A stretch of 64,000 nucleotides of DNA from Papaver somniferum (taxonomy: Eukaryota; Streptophyta; Magnoliopsida; Ranunculales; Papaveraceae): contig NC_039362.1 in NCBI RefSeq assembly GCF_003573695.1, forward strand, positions 116,911,120-116,975,119, in the 5' to 3' direction. Below are positions 22,593-38,500 of the stretch, piece after piece. Position numbers and translations under genes: made by a program. Position 1 is the first letter of the stretch. Each line of letters opens with the position of its first letter. The notes under the pieces are model-generated. The model did not search any database. It saw only the letters and a program-made list of their open reading frames with translations, and was not told where the DNA came from.

Positions 22593-23135
22593 CTATGGTC
22601 TTCCTAATAACATATTATATGGCGATTCCATATCCACCACGCACAGTGTTACGTGTGTTTCGATCTCTCCAAGTGGAATTCGTACCATTATTTCTCCTTT
22701 AGGTTTTGTTGTGGATCTTCCAAAGTCGTGAACAAAATATGTTGAACTGGACTTATTCATCTTTAAATCCCATTCCCCGGAATGCATGATAAAATATTAA
22801 TCCACTGAACTTCCTGTATCGATTAAAGTTCTGTTCAATATCCATTCTCCCGTGGATTTTGTTGTTGTCTCCTTCTCTTTTCGCGTAATAGGCACTGTAA
22901 TAACCAACGGAGATGTGTGGTTCAAATTTTCTTTTGGTATTTCTGCCGCCATGAATGTAATTTTTTGCTTTTCCCAATCTTTCAAGGGTGATGTATTTTC
23001 TACCGCCATAACCTTCCTTCGTTCAAAATTTCGTTTATGTATTCTTCCTTTGATGTTTTCATGGAATTCATTAACCACCGTTTTTGTTATCATATTACAC
23101 TCCAATCTTTTGTCATCTTCATTAATTCTAATCAT
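22593..23135 (-). pseudogene. Gag/protease remnant of element G
   Basis: Two overlapping frames (23135-22797 and 22787-22593). The first ends TLIDTGSSVD, an intact retropepsin active site (Asp-Thr-Gly); the second carries the rest of the protease, with YNMLLGRP at the close. A frameshift at about 22795 divides the domain. Upstream only about 100 codons separate it from the PBS, so nearly all of gag (capsid and nucleocapsid) has been deleted. Without gag the element would depend on particles from relatives. Between 22592 and 22205 lies a Glu/Pro/Thr-rich linker in partly shifted frame. Confidence 0.75.
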
Positions 23136-23225
23136 CTTTCTTTTAACTGGTTCACTGATTTATTTAATCACTTTCTTGATTTGAACATTCTCAACAACAA
23201 TCTTCAAATTTCGATCTTGAATTCC

Positions 23226-23243
23226 CTGTTTCTAGCGCCATTA
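23226..23243 (-). other. Primer-binding site of element G
   Basis: Just inside the 5' LTR on the minus strand, after a two-base spacer, lies TGGCGCTAGAAACAGGG. The leading TGG pairs with a tRNA CCA end. The tRNA species is not determined by eye. Confidence 0.6.
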
Positions 23244-23714
23244 TGTAGTTGCAGGAAATCCTACACTGCACCCCTCATATGATTTCAACATTAATCAACT
23301 CATTTTTTAGATTTACACTCTTAATTTTATTGATCAATCTTTGAATATTCTTAAAGAAAAGATAAAGGAATCAAGAATGACCTCTGCTCTAGGCTTTCTC
23401 TCTCCTATTTACTTGTTTCTTACTCAAAAAAGATCATTCCTCTCTCTTTACAATTGAACGACTATTTATAGGGAAATACATAGTGGATGACAGCTAATCT
23501 GTCCTTTATTTTCGGAAATGACTTACGATATTCTCGCAACGTTACAAATCTTAATCTCGCAAACTCTCTAATTTTCGCAGGACCATCACATCTTTCTCAT
23601 GATTTTAGCTGACGTCGTTTATTATATCATTTCTGAAATTGTTCTGTGACGCTGTTGTGTTGTGCTGTTGATAATTTCGCTAAGATATTATTGTTGCGAG
23701 ATTCTGATCCTACA
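23244..23714 (-). repeat. 5' LTR of element G
   Basis: 471 bp, near-identical to 14670-15141 (about 11 substitutions and one indel counted by eye). It is followed by CCGGA (23715-23719), the right target-site duplication. TATA-like CTATAAATAG on the minus strand at about 23461-23470. Confidence 0.92.
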
Positions 23715-24440
23715 CCGGACTTCCAACAACCAACCAGTACGTGTACGGGTACGCATACCATGGTTCCCGGTTTTGGACTTTACACAAATGTGAATACACA
23801 CTATGTTTATATCCAATAATGGTTACATGTTCTAAACCCTCATTTCAATCATTGAAACATTCTTGGAAGACGATAATAGTTGTCTCACACAAACTATTAG
23901 CTTCAAAGCAATTTTCAAGTGATCGAATGATCAATACGAAATATTCTGAGTCTACATCAAATGACTGTCTCAGACAAATCATGTAAGATGTTACAAGGCG
24001 ATTTTCACATGATCATCTTTTGACTTTCGTCAAGAATAAAAGATGAACTTGGTTAAAGCGAAAGCTTACCAATACATATTTCGAAAAATAGACAAGCGAG
24101 ATAAACTCCGCTCGAAATACCAAATGTGTATAATTGAAGTCTATATGGCAATACAACTTTTTGTCTCAAATAGGAGATAGAGTAGATAGAATTTTGAGTG
24201 ATAGATGAGTTCAAGTCTCCACATACCTTTGTTGATGAACTTCCACAAGTTCCCTTGAGTAGTTCTTCGTCTTCATTCGATGAACGCCATGAAGTCTAAT
24301 GCTCAACTACACTTCTTATCCTAATCCGAGACTTAGCTATAAGTAGAATAGAAATCAAGACTTATAGCTCTGGAAAATAAACTTGGCAAACAAGCTTGAG
24401 ATAGCAGCGCTTGCGAGTTCGACCGAGCAGTGCTCTAACA
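23715..24440 (-). repeat. Copia LTR F, piece 3 (5' side)
   Basis: Minus strand from 24440 reads TGTTAGAGCACTGCTC, a typical copia LTR start, so the LTR begins here. Its body continues across insertion G to 14664 and across E to 10453. Together the three pieces give a LTR of about 2.4 kb that lacks its 3' tip. It inserted into the ORF2 of LINE H. No internal copia coding region remains, so it is a solo LTR or a truncated one. Confidence 0.7.
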
Positions 24441-27400
24441 AGCAGTATGCTGAAAATGCACTTGACATCTATACTTCCAGAGGTGCCACATTGTTGCAAT
24501 AATTCCATGGATAGAAGGAGAAGTTGTGTCAAAGTTGATATTAGAATTTGGAGAACACCAAGAACTAATCCAATTATGAATTTGATGATATTGCTGTAGA
24601 AGAAGAAAATGTTGAGGAATACAAGCTTTCCAGATGGTTGTTGCAAAAGGGCATGTGAATAGCAGATGATCTATATCTTCTGTATGATTGGAGGTGCATA
24701 GCTCACAAGTAACATCGTTGACAGATGGAACATGTATCAGATTTGCTTTTAGTGGCAGTGCATTATGAATTAGTTTCCACATAAAGATCTGCATCTTATA
24801 AGGAATTTTAAGCTTCCAGTATTTTAACCAGAAGGTGTTGGAATATGAAGACAAGAGCGGGGTTTGAGTATTAATTCTACAGAGTGATACATGTAGCAGT
24901 AAGAGGCCATATCAACTTATCTTGGCTTTTCAGATCAAGTGAAATGGTTAAGATTGAATCCACCTGAAGAGGCGTAAAGAGTTGTCGCATGAGAGGAATA
25001 TTCCACTGAGCAGATTCAGTAATAATTAGTTGTGAAACCCATTGAAACTCATTTGTATTCAAATCATCCCACTGATACAAAGCTAGAGATTCACTTGGTA
25101 TCCAGTTGTGAGTCCAAATATTAATATTGTCACTTGATCCAACTTGCCATTTACCAATTTTTTGAACAGTTTCTAATCCATGTAGTATGCTCTGACATAT
25201 CCAGCTGGTATTATGAGAACTAGGAGGTCGTTCATATTTTAAATCATGATAAGGAAAATGAATACTCTTAAGAACCTTAACCCATAGTTCTGTAGGGTTA
25301 TGAATCATATTCCATGCAAGCTTAGCTAACATTGCAGTATTGTAATGGTTTAACTGCTTTAGACCCAAACCTCCCTGTCTTTTAGGCATTTTAAACTTGC
25401 TCCAAGAAATAAAATGTTTGTTGTTATGGTCAGAAGAACTATTCCACCAATAGTTTCGTTGAAGTTGATCCATGTGCTGAATAGCAAAATCTGGCAATTT
25501 AAGGAGTTGCATATGATACATACTCATAGTACTTACGACTGAGTTGAGTTGAGTGGTTTTACCAGCCTGGTTAACAAGTTTACTTTGCCATCCTTGAAGT
25601 CTGAGAATCATGTTGTCCAGAATGGGTTAGCAATTTTGAACTCTAGATCTCTTCATCAATAAGGGAATGCCCAAGTACTTCTCTCCCAGACCCATAATCT
25701 GCATATTCAGAATATTTGAAATTTTATCTCTTAGTGAAGGAGAGACATTGCTGCTGAAAGACATTGTTGATTTCTGAAGATTGATAACTTGACCAGAAGC
25801 TGAACTGAATTTGCTGAATAATATGTTGTAGATGTCGTACATGTGTTGGGGTAGCTTCTAGGAACAGTAAACAATTATCAGCGAAGAACAAGTGGCTTAT
25901 TTATGGACTTGTTTTTGTAACTTTGATTCCTTTTATATGACCTTGCAGGATATGTGACTGAACTATTCTAGAAAAGGGTACAATAACTATGAGAAAAATA
26001 TACGGTGATAATGGATCACCTTGTCGAATTCCTCTAGATGGAGAGAAGGAAGAAGATGGACTACCATTAATCAGAAGAGAAATATTTGTTGTAGTAATAC
26101 ACTGCTGAACTAAGCGAACCCAATCATGATGAAAGCCAAATTTAAGAAGAATATCAAACAAGAAGTTCCACTCTAATCTGTCGAAAGCCTTCGATATGAG
26201 ATCTGACCTTTTCTTTTTTTCTTCATAAATCTTATCATCTCATGGGCAATAATAACGTTGTTTTGAATGTTTCTTCCAGGAACATAAGCACATTGAGTTG
26301 GAGCTATCAATTTGTCTAACAAAGGTTTCGATCTATTGGCAATGATTTTCGAAATAATTTTGTAACTAACATTACATAAGCTTATAGGACGATAATCACT
26401 AGGTGTTTGAGGGTGAAGGGTTTTAGGTATCAACACTTGGTAAGTATGATTAAGAGATTTAAGCATATATTTATGAGTGAAAAAATATTGAACCATACAA
26501 GTTACCTCAACTCCCACAGTTGACCAACAATGTTGATAGAAGGCTGCCTGAAACCTATCATTGTCTGGAGAAGCCCACGGTTTGATTTGAAATACAACTT
26601 CTTTAATTTCTTGCTCAGTCGGAATCTGAAGAAGCATATCATTCTCTTTTGCAGATATACAACTCTGAAATTCTGATAAGATATTAGTAACAGGTTTCAT
26701 AGTTGTTGAAATTGTAGAGAAATGATGAAGAAAAGTATCTTCAATTTCAGCTCTTGAATCATGCCAGATACCAAGAGAGTCTTAAATTGCAGAAATATGA
26801 TTTCTTAGTTTGTTGAAGTTTGCCTTAGAGTGTAAATAAGAGGTATTTCTATCAATCTCAAGAGAATGATCTCCAGCTTTCTGCATATAATAATCTTTTT
26901 GCAGAACCAACCAATGTTGTAAGGATTTTGATAAGTCAGAAACTACTGGGTCGGTAATAGGCAGATTCAAGTCATTACAGTGCTGAAGTTCTTTCTGAAT
27001 AGAAGATATTTGAGACTCAATATTTCCTACAGTTTTTTTCTTCCAAAGTTTAAGTTCATGCTTTGTAAACTTAAGTTTCGATGAAAGCTGAAATGAAGGA
27101 GAACCCACAAAATCTTGAGACGACCAACACTTGTTGATAACTTCAGAACAAGAGGCTATAGAGAACCAATATCTTTGAAGTCTAAAAGGGGTTTGTTTAG
27201 CTTCTAAATTAGAACTGGTAGAAATAAGAATTGGAGAATGATCTAATGCTACAGGTAACAAATGTTGAAGATGAGCTGACGAATATGAATTTAACCGATA
27301 AGTATTCACAAGTGCTCTATACAATATGACTGATGTATACTCATTACCATGGAGATGATTAGACCAAGTTGTAGAAGATTCTGAATACACCAAATGAATG

Positions 27401-27912
27401 AGACCTAATTGCTGAATAATTGTCCTAATCCATTTAGAATGTTGGTGAGAATAATTCTTAGAACTGTGATATTTAGAATATGACATGGTGAAATTCAAGT
27501 CTCCAAGAAGTACCCAAGGAAGATATACATATGAAAGCATGTCCAAAAGGTATTGCCACTGATTTTGATTCTCTTGAAGATTGTTGGATCCATACATACA
27601 AGTTAAAAGAAAATCTGTCTGATGGGTATGAGTATGAATGATGGCATGCACATCATGTCTAGTAGTATGCATTAATTCTAAATCTATGCCTTTTTTCCAA
27701 ACAATAGAGATACCACCAGATAAACCAATCGAAAGTGCACACAAGAAATTAGGATAATTATATTGACGAAGAAAAAAATGCATTTTAGGATTTTGGGTTT
27801 TGGTTTCGGATAAAAATAAAATATCATGGTCATATTTACTAATGCCAAAATGAAGATAATCTCTAGTAGAGGGATTACCAAAGCCTTGGAAATTCCAAGA
27901 TAATATTTTCAT
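24441..27912 (-). pseudogene. LINE H ORF2: endonuclease, reverse transcriptase, zf-RVT
   Basis: From the ATG at 27912 the protein begins MKILSWNFQG, the APE-type endonuclease start, followed by LFLSETKTQN, LLGDLNFT and LDHSPILIS (metal and phosphate sites). RT segments follow in 26700-26173 (DNDRFQAAFYQHCW, YRPISLCNVSYKIISKI, LDKLIAPTQCAYVPGR), 26161-25901 (SRGIRQGDPLSPYIFL), 25842-25627 and 25611-24877, with the zf-RVT region at 24854-24441 (FMWKLIHNALPLKANL, CELCTSNHTEDIDHLLFTCPF). The frame is broken about five times. The catalytic box near 25874-25890 reads FADN rather than FADD, losing one metal-binding Asp. The last codons are removed by LTR F. Confidence 0.88.
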
Positions 27913-27999
27913 TTTGAAAAGAAAATGAAAGAAAACAGCAGACAAAGAATAAAACAGTAAAAAAATGAAAAGAAGATACATAAAGTTTTTGAAAGTAAA

Positions 28000-29187
28000 A
28001 ATATGAATTACCTGTTGTTCAGCATTAGGATGGTTCTGATGATAGAACATGGTTCTAGCAGCAATGTCCCCAGTTGTAGAAGGCATAGCAGCAATCACTT
28101 GATGTTGACTTGTATCAGTATGAACCGAGTTATCTCGATCCTCGGTTATGACAACAATGTTTATCTGAGATCTCTTTCGACGAACAAAAGTTTTACTTCC
28201 TGAACTGGTACTAGCAACAGATTCTTGACGATGAGCATGAAGAATAACTCTATCAGCAGGGGCTATTGAAGAGTTAGATTGAGAATCTGTAGCTGAAAAG
28301 TATGAGATATGCATACCATCTAGAGGTCCAGGAAGATGCGAAGTGGATGTCTCTCTTAAGTTAGACCTTCGTTGATGACCATGCTGCAAGAATAAAGTAG
28401 CCATTTCTTCTGGATTTCTTTTAGGTGGAATAACTTGTTCAACTTCATCTGGACCAAAATGTCTCAAAGTATTTTCTATGTTCAGTCTTCGAGTCTTTCT
28501 ATTATCTTACAAGTAAGTATCATGAGCTGGAACTTTGCAGTGAGGACAAAGTTTATAAGGTTGTTTTTCAAAGAAGAAGCCAACATATCTCGAAACTCCA
28601 GCAACATTAGCAACATAAATACTTGAAATCATAGGAGTCGTGACATTCATCATGATCAAGGCTCGAAATTTAGTAGACTTAGAAGGATGGATACCATCTG
28701 GTTTAACAACTAAAGTTTCTCCAACAATACTACCAAACAGCTTGAGTATATCTGGATAGGTAAATTCAGGAAGTAAATATTTATATTCAATCCATATAGG
28801 ATAGGTATTGAAATTCAGTTTTTGTTACGGAAAAGTTGGATGCCAATCCCGCAGGACTATAAGATGACCATCAAAGTTCCATGATCCACCAAACAAAATA
28901 GCTTTTTTATCCTCAGTATTAGTAAATCTGATAGGAAATATATTTGGTTCCAAGGATCTTACCATGAGCTGCCACTGGATGTGACCAAATAAATTTAGCA
29001 GAACTCTCAGCTTCTTGCCATAACATGATACCAAGAGCATACAGTTTACCAGCAAGACATATTTTCCAGTCCTTAATAGCTTGAGAAAGAGCAGTAACAT
29101 AATGAGTTAGAACTCTAGCTCTAGCAAGATAATCCTCTAAATTGATATCCTCTATTTGTGTAGAAATATTTTGAATATGATCAGACA
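28000..29187 (-). pseudogene. LINE H ORF1: DUF4283-type RNA-binding protein
   Basis: Frame from the ATG at 29187 (MSDHIQNISTQIEDINLEDY). The DUF4283-like region follows: an early part ending near 28960, then after a frameshift FPIRFTNTEDKKAILFGG and FDGHLIVLRDWHP. Near 28530-28560 a half zinc knuckle, CPHCKVPAH, precedes a stop, so the final Cys of a CCHC motif is missing. The C-terminal part (28467 to about 28000) is Ser/Gln/His-rich and runs in frame into ORF2. Such proteins bind element RNA. Several stops and frameshifts are present. Confidence 0.7.
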
Positions 29188-29950
29188 TGAAGGCAAAATT
29201 GAAGTGAAACAAAGAAGAGGATGTTCTAAGGTGAAGAAAATTTGTAAAAAAGATGCAGGTACTTAAAGAAGGATGCAAGTAGGTGTGTGTCATAGTAAAA
29301 GAAGATATTCTGATAAGAATTGGGTGTTGAAAACTGAAACTATGTAGAATAGCAACAGCTGTGAAAATAACAGGAGGTAATGTATAATGATGAAAGTTAA
29401 AGAACTTAAAACCAATCTAAGAGATCCAAACAGTAACTAAGAGAAATACCCTGATAATATCATAATAGTGATAGACCACTGCATACAAGAGAAGCCAACA
29501 TAGATGTAACCAATGAAATATGAGCCAACTGAGGAGGGGGGACATTGCCGCAACCTCTGATGCTGACAACAAGTCTTCAAGTCTGTATAATACAAAAGAA
29601 AAAATAAATTTGCAACAGAAACAAAGTATATTAAATTCGAACGTGATGAATAGGTTAATATAACATTAAACAGAAGCAGGAAAACTGATAGATGCGAAAT
29701 CATAAAAAGAAGGGAAAATTTTAAACAGATGCAGAAAAAGTTATGATCTAAAGGATAAGGATGAAAATTAGGGTTGAAAAAATAAAAAAATTGAGAAAAA
29801 TTAAAGAGAAAACTACAAATCTAAGCAGCGGATAAAGATGGGGATGAAGTTTAAACTGGGAGATTTGAAAGAAAAACAAAGAAATCGATGGTGGGAAAAG
29901 GGTTGACTTTGGTTAACTTTTCTCTTGACTTATCGCTTGACTTTTTCACT

Positions 29951-31130
29951 TTCTTCGTCGTGTGTGATTTTACTATTTTAGGATAGTTGAATCCATAGGA
30001 GTTTTCAAAACCAAATCCTTGGAGCCCATAATATGATTTTATTTTTATGTTTTAAAAAATCAAAAATTTAATGAACGGTGAACAAAACCATCTCCACGTG
30101 GAATGCTTAATCCTATGCGGTCCAGCGGTACAACGTCACACTTTTTTTTTGAAGGAATGAGGGGCATCAAAGAGCTCCTAAGATTAATTTATTAGACTAC
30201 CTCATTCAAATTAAGGTTTGAAGGATTACATCTAAGAGGTGGTAGATAGACACACCCTCTTGTTTCATCATTATACATTTGATACCAACAGAACAATTGT
30301 ATAATGTAATTTGCGTTTTTTGAAATTACATAATACCAAATAACATGGAAGTGAGAAAAATGATGCTACAAGTGAGAAAAATTACATAGGTTTTAATCCT
30401 ATAAGTGAGAAAAATGATGCTCCAAAGAATATCTTGATCATTCCCCATACCGGCTTGTGGATCCCCCTGAATTATCACATCAATAAGATTAAGATTTTTC
30501 TTCAATTGAAATTCCAAAACACATACCTTTGTCTCATCCTCCAGAGAAGAAGTTGTATCAAAATCAGTATGGTATCCCATTTGTTTTACCAAAAAATCCT
30601 CAATATTCTTCTTGAGAAACCAAAAAAGATTTCGTCAAACATGACACATATTCTCTATTCTTCCTTTCAATGATTTGGATAGATGAGGTTCTTGAGACAA
30701 GTTTTGAAGAAAAAATCTATTGTAACAATTCCATATGTTGTTTATATCACCAAATCCCATTAAAAAGCCCCAGGACTTATGATAAACCATTGCAAAAGCG
30801 TAATAGAAGAACATAAGGCATATAATAGCCATTGAAATTAAACAAAAACAAAAACAAAAACATAAACCTAATATTGCGTAGATGCAATATTTTTATTTGA
30901 AAAGAAAAGCAAACTAATTACTACTTCATAAATTTTTTTAGTAGATCTGAAATCTCATACCAAAACTGAGTAAATCTCGATTAAGGAGGAAAACCGGGGG
31001 AGAAAATTTAGGAGTTTTCTAGGAAAAACGGTTATGCTGGGCGGAAGAGAGAGGGGTTGTTGGTATTCAGCTACTTGTTTTAGGAACACAGTTAGAGAAA
31101 GAGAGAAACACACGCCAAGTACAGCGTCAC
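29951..31130. other. Intergenic DNA between LINE H and CDC48
   Basis: AT-rich and without a convincing gene. A minus-strand frame at 30592-30326 shows no recognisable domain. On the minus strand at about 30300-30143, sequence ending TCATTCCTTC followed by about nine adenines resembles the 3' end of another LINE or retroposed copy. The short repeat GTGAGAAAAATGATGCT occurs twice (about 30351 and 30406). Confidence 0.35.
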
Positions 31131-31273
31131 ACTGATGACGTAGCATCCCATTCCTGGTACTTAAAATGTTGACACGGCGGAGTAACCAAAGTTCCATTTT
31201 TTCGCTTGTTTCAAAACGAAATATCTTCTTCTGCCCTTTGTTAAACCCTAGAAAATAACCAGAATAATCCAAT
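31131..31273 (+). promoter_or_regulatory. CDC48 proximal promoter and leader
   Basis: The 140 bp before the ATG hold TGATGACGTAG (about 31132), an ACGT-core bZIP-type site, and AAACCCTA (31243-31250), the telo-box common in promoters or leaders of plant housekeeping and proliferation genes. No clear TATA box. These are sequence matches only. Confidence 0.45.
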
Positions 31274-34939
<3,666 letters not shown>

Positions 34940-35542
34940 AATCTGAGTTTCCTCATTCTGATGCCATAATCTTAATACTAGTGAGTGTAGTTGGAACTTA
35001 GAACTTATTTATCTTGCTTTCTTGTTTAAATTCTGTAAGTTCCTATACAGAGATCCACTTGTGCAGTCTGTTCTGCTACTGAACGTTTAGGTATGGAAGA
35101 GACCTAAGACCACTCAACTATCAACTTAACTTTAACTTGTATAGCAGTTGCCAAAAATGAACGTCTTATTTCTCAATATTTTAGTAGGTGCATCTTGCAT
35201 GTCGTCTTTTCGATATTATTTGATAGTTATCCTTGGGTTTAGTTGCGCTGCTTATTGAACTTATAGAGGAGTCAGATCCTCGATTCGTAATTGCGAATCC
35301 CTTATGCTCCATACTAATGGTGATTGTGCCTCTAGAGGAGTCTCTGGGAATGATTTTTTTATTTGTTTTGGAATCTGCACTTGATCCTACAATCAACAAC
35401 CCCTCGAAATGAATTATGCATTAAATAGCTCAACCTGGTAATTTGCTTTGTTACCATTTCCGGAGAAGCTGGCTTTATGCTCATGCTTGTCTGCCTTTTT
35501 CTTCCCTAATAGCTTTTATATCGGGTCGAAAGTGGCTCAAAT
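34940..35542 (+). other. CDC48 3' region and flank up to the hAT insertion
   Basis: The first 150-250 bp should be the CDC48 3' UTR; it is AT-rich with no perfect AATAAA. A minus-strand frame at 35399-35181 (Ser-rich, 72 codons) has no recognisable domain. The last eight bases, GCTCAAAT (35535-35542), are the left target-site duplication of the hAT element. Confidence 0.4.
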
Positions 35543-38500
35543 TAGAGCTGGCAAACGGGCATGCCGGGGCTGGCTTGTTACGGGTTACACGGATTCGGGT
35601 TAACACGGGCCAAAACCTGCGGGTTGATATTCTTTACGGGTGGTCATTTCTTCAACCCGCGCCCGTAGCGGGTAAAGCTTGCGGGTTCACGGGTTAGCTG
35701 GTTTCTGCTTAGTCAACGGACGAATTGACAGAGTTTCCTCTGATTTCTGGATTATTTCCGACCACATTCAGGCCATCAAAAACTCCTTCTCTGCAACCTA
35801 ACATTCATCTAATTCATTTGACATTTCCATTCAATTCAATCAACAGATTACAGATTCAACAGTCAGTGACTCGGTGTCGCACCGAAATTTAAAAACTTAA
35901 TGGAAGGATCAAGAAAATTGCAAAACTTAACAATAATTTGACACTAGTTTTGCATCATGAGAGGAACACAGACTCACAGAGTCACAGATACACAGTATAC
36001 TAATCATTGTAGTTTAGTACTCATGATCAGTTCATGATATCTTCAAAAATGAAAAAAAAAACCTTCGAAACCGTAGTAATACCATTGTTTGTAGTTTTGT
36101 ACTTTGTATCACCAAGTGCAACAATAAAGATATTAATAACCACATCCTGCACAAAATGTATATTATGGTTAATCAAAAAAAAGTGATAATTGTCCAAAAA
36201 ACATCTCCAATCTCTTTTTTATACAAAATTTGGAGACACTGCGATAACTGTTTGTCCAAAAAAATTCTCATTTTCCATGTCTATCTTTGAGTAGCTCCAA
36301 CTATTCAATATAAATCTGTAATTTCAAGCAAAAATAAATCAAACAAAAGAAAATATTCAAGTAAAAAACATGGAATTTGCATAATTACCCCGCTTTATAT
36401 TGAAGAAGTACGCATACTAATTAGACGCATAAGAACTTACTTCCCCATCCTCCTCTGCCCTATCCTCCACTGCACCAAGTTCAAATCCTAATACATCTTC
36501 TCCAATAATCCCATTGTCTTCATCCATATCTTCTTTTCCTACATGGATAAAAACAATCAAAGTTATATATGAAATTTACACATTCAACTAAATGAAGTAT
36601 TACTGAATTACGCGGCACCACTTAGGCACACTTACCAACTCCATGTTTCCAATCACGAGTTGTTATCAACGCCTCAACATTTTCAGGTAATAAAGAACTG
36701 CGAAACCGATCAATTACCCTTCCACCAATGCTGAATGCAGATTCCGAAGCGACGGTTGAAATAGGAATTGACAAAATATCCCCTGCCATTCTTGAAAGTA
36801 CTGGAAATCGTTGTTCCTGGGCTTTCCAATACATTAGGATATCGAGCGGTTGATTAAAAAATCCATATTTCTCGTTAAGATATTGATCCAACTCTGACAA
36901 GTCAGATTGCAGATCACCACCACTTTCCTGTGCTGCAGCATATTCCTGCATGAAACAAGCAATAAGTGAGTGCAAGGACCAGTTATCTTCTATGAGGACA
37001 TATAATATAACTTCATAAACGCACTTTGTTTGGTTAAAACACAAAATAATACAAGACCACATGCACTGAAATAAGTAAGCTTTAAAATTACCTGGATCCA
37101 TTCACTTCCTTGATGGGCAGAATTCGCACCAATTTGAATACCAAAATTCTGAGTTTCACTACCAGAAGCTCTTGACAAGGTGTAATACTCATTATAAATT
37201 TTTTTCATATCTTCACGCACATCAACAACTTTACTTTCTAATTGTCTTACATCAGGATACAACTTGGAGTAAGCAAAGTTTAGATACTTCAGTTTCAATC
37301 TAGGATCTAACACAAGTGTCATAGCCAATATAGGACTTAAGTTCTCCCAATAACTGTTAAACTTTTGTTGAATCTCTTTCACCATGTCCCTAATGAATTC
37401 AATTTCATTTGTGCTTTCTTTTTTTAATAACACCTGAACTTGATAAACTCCTTCAAAATATAGATTGGAGGTAGGATACTTACTACCAGAAAAAAAAGTT
37501 GTGAGATCATAAAACGTCTTGAGAAACTTTGTGACCACTTCAATTTGATCCCATTCTTCGTCAGTTGGGAAGTATTTATAGTCTGAATCCACCTCCTTCA
37601 AGTGAGTGAAAACACTTCTATACACAAGACAACTGTCTAACATAAGATAAGTTGAATTCCATCTGTATAAAAAAAAAGTAACAAACATTCAATAAGTATA
37701 TTATAAACAATAATAACTGTATAACAAAATAAAAGTGGAAACCCACCTTGTCTTAACATCTTGACGAATACCCCTTCTTACTGCAGACATTCCTAAAGTA
37801 TCAACAATGTCCAAGAATTTTTGTTTCCTTACTTGGGACTTTTTAAGCGACTTCACTGACTTTCTTAACTTAAGCACAACTGGATCAATCTTCACAAGTC
37901 CATCTTTTACAATAAGAGCTAAGATGTGAGCACAACAACGCACATGAAAGTATCTTCCCTTGTTAAACAGGATCTTCTTTGCAACAAGTCTACTCTGCAT
38001 AATTCTAGCACAAGCTCCGTTATTTGCAGCATTATCCAAGGTGATGTTGGATACTTTTTCTTCAATTCCCCAATCTTCTATCATTGAAAATAGCTTGGCA
38101 GAAAGGTTTTCACCTGTATGAGGTAGTGGAACGCAAAAGTTAAACTCCCAATTAAGTACTTCAGTTCACATGCATGAGGTGGTGGAAGATCTCAAAACTC
38201 AAGTAAAATATCACATGCACATAAAATAAAAGATCTGAACACTCAAGTAAGTGCTTCACCTGTATGAGGTGGTGGAAGTTCACAAAAATTCAGTAGATAC
38301 TTCTTTAATTCTCAATTTTGATCAAGAAAGTGGACAGTTAAGCTTATATACCCTGTAGTCGTAACAGAGGTCCACATGTCTGATGTTAGACACATCCTAC
38401 CTGTAAGGATTACACATACATATCAACACATCTTATCATAATCAATTACACATACATAAAAGTATAAAACAAAACATATGGTGTGGGTCAGTAGGATTTG

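Larger units (their letters stand above)
14670..23714 (-). mobile_element. Element G: complete Tat-like Ty3/gypsy retrotransposon with antisense gene
   Basis: A 9045-bp element with LTRs at both ends (14670-15141 and 23244-23714) and the target-site duplication CCGGA (14665-14669, 23715-23719). On the minus strand the order is 5' LTR, PBS-like TGGCGCTAGAAACAGGG just inside 23244, a short gag/protease remnant, RT, RNase H, archaeal-type RNase H (the Tat hallmark), integrase. On the plus strand, between the integrase end and the 3' LTR, lies an intron-containing coiled-coil gene. Most of gag is deleted and pol is broken, so it is defective. By eye the LTRs differ by about 11 substitutions and one indel in 471 bp (about 2.4%), so insertion was fairly recent. 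It split copia LTR F. Confidence 0.92.
24441..29950 (-). mobile_element. LINE H: L1-type non-LTR retrotransposon (degraded, 3' end missing)
   Basis: Minus-strand non-LTR element: 5' UTR (about 29188-29950), ORF1 with DUF4283-type domain and partial zinc knuckle, ORF2 with AP endonuclease, RT and zf-RVT domains. Its 3' end is cut at 24440 where the copia LTR F begins inside ORF2, so the poly(A) tail is not adjacent. The right boundary is uncertain and set where LINE-like A-rich leader sequence fades. Stops and frameshifts are numerous, so it is an inactive old copy. The copia insertion postdates the LINE. Confidence 0.85.

Noticed and set aside
18982..23714. Element G as an autonomous active element because LTRs are similar
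   Set aside because: Gag is almost wholly missing and protease, aRNH and integrase frames are shifted, so it cannot be autonomous.
30326..30592. Minus-strand frame upstream of CDC48
   Set aside because: Not recognisable and C-terminal part is simple hydrophobic repeat; possibly a retroposed relic but not supportable as a gene.
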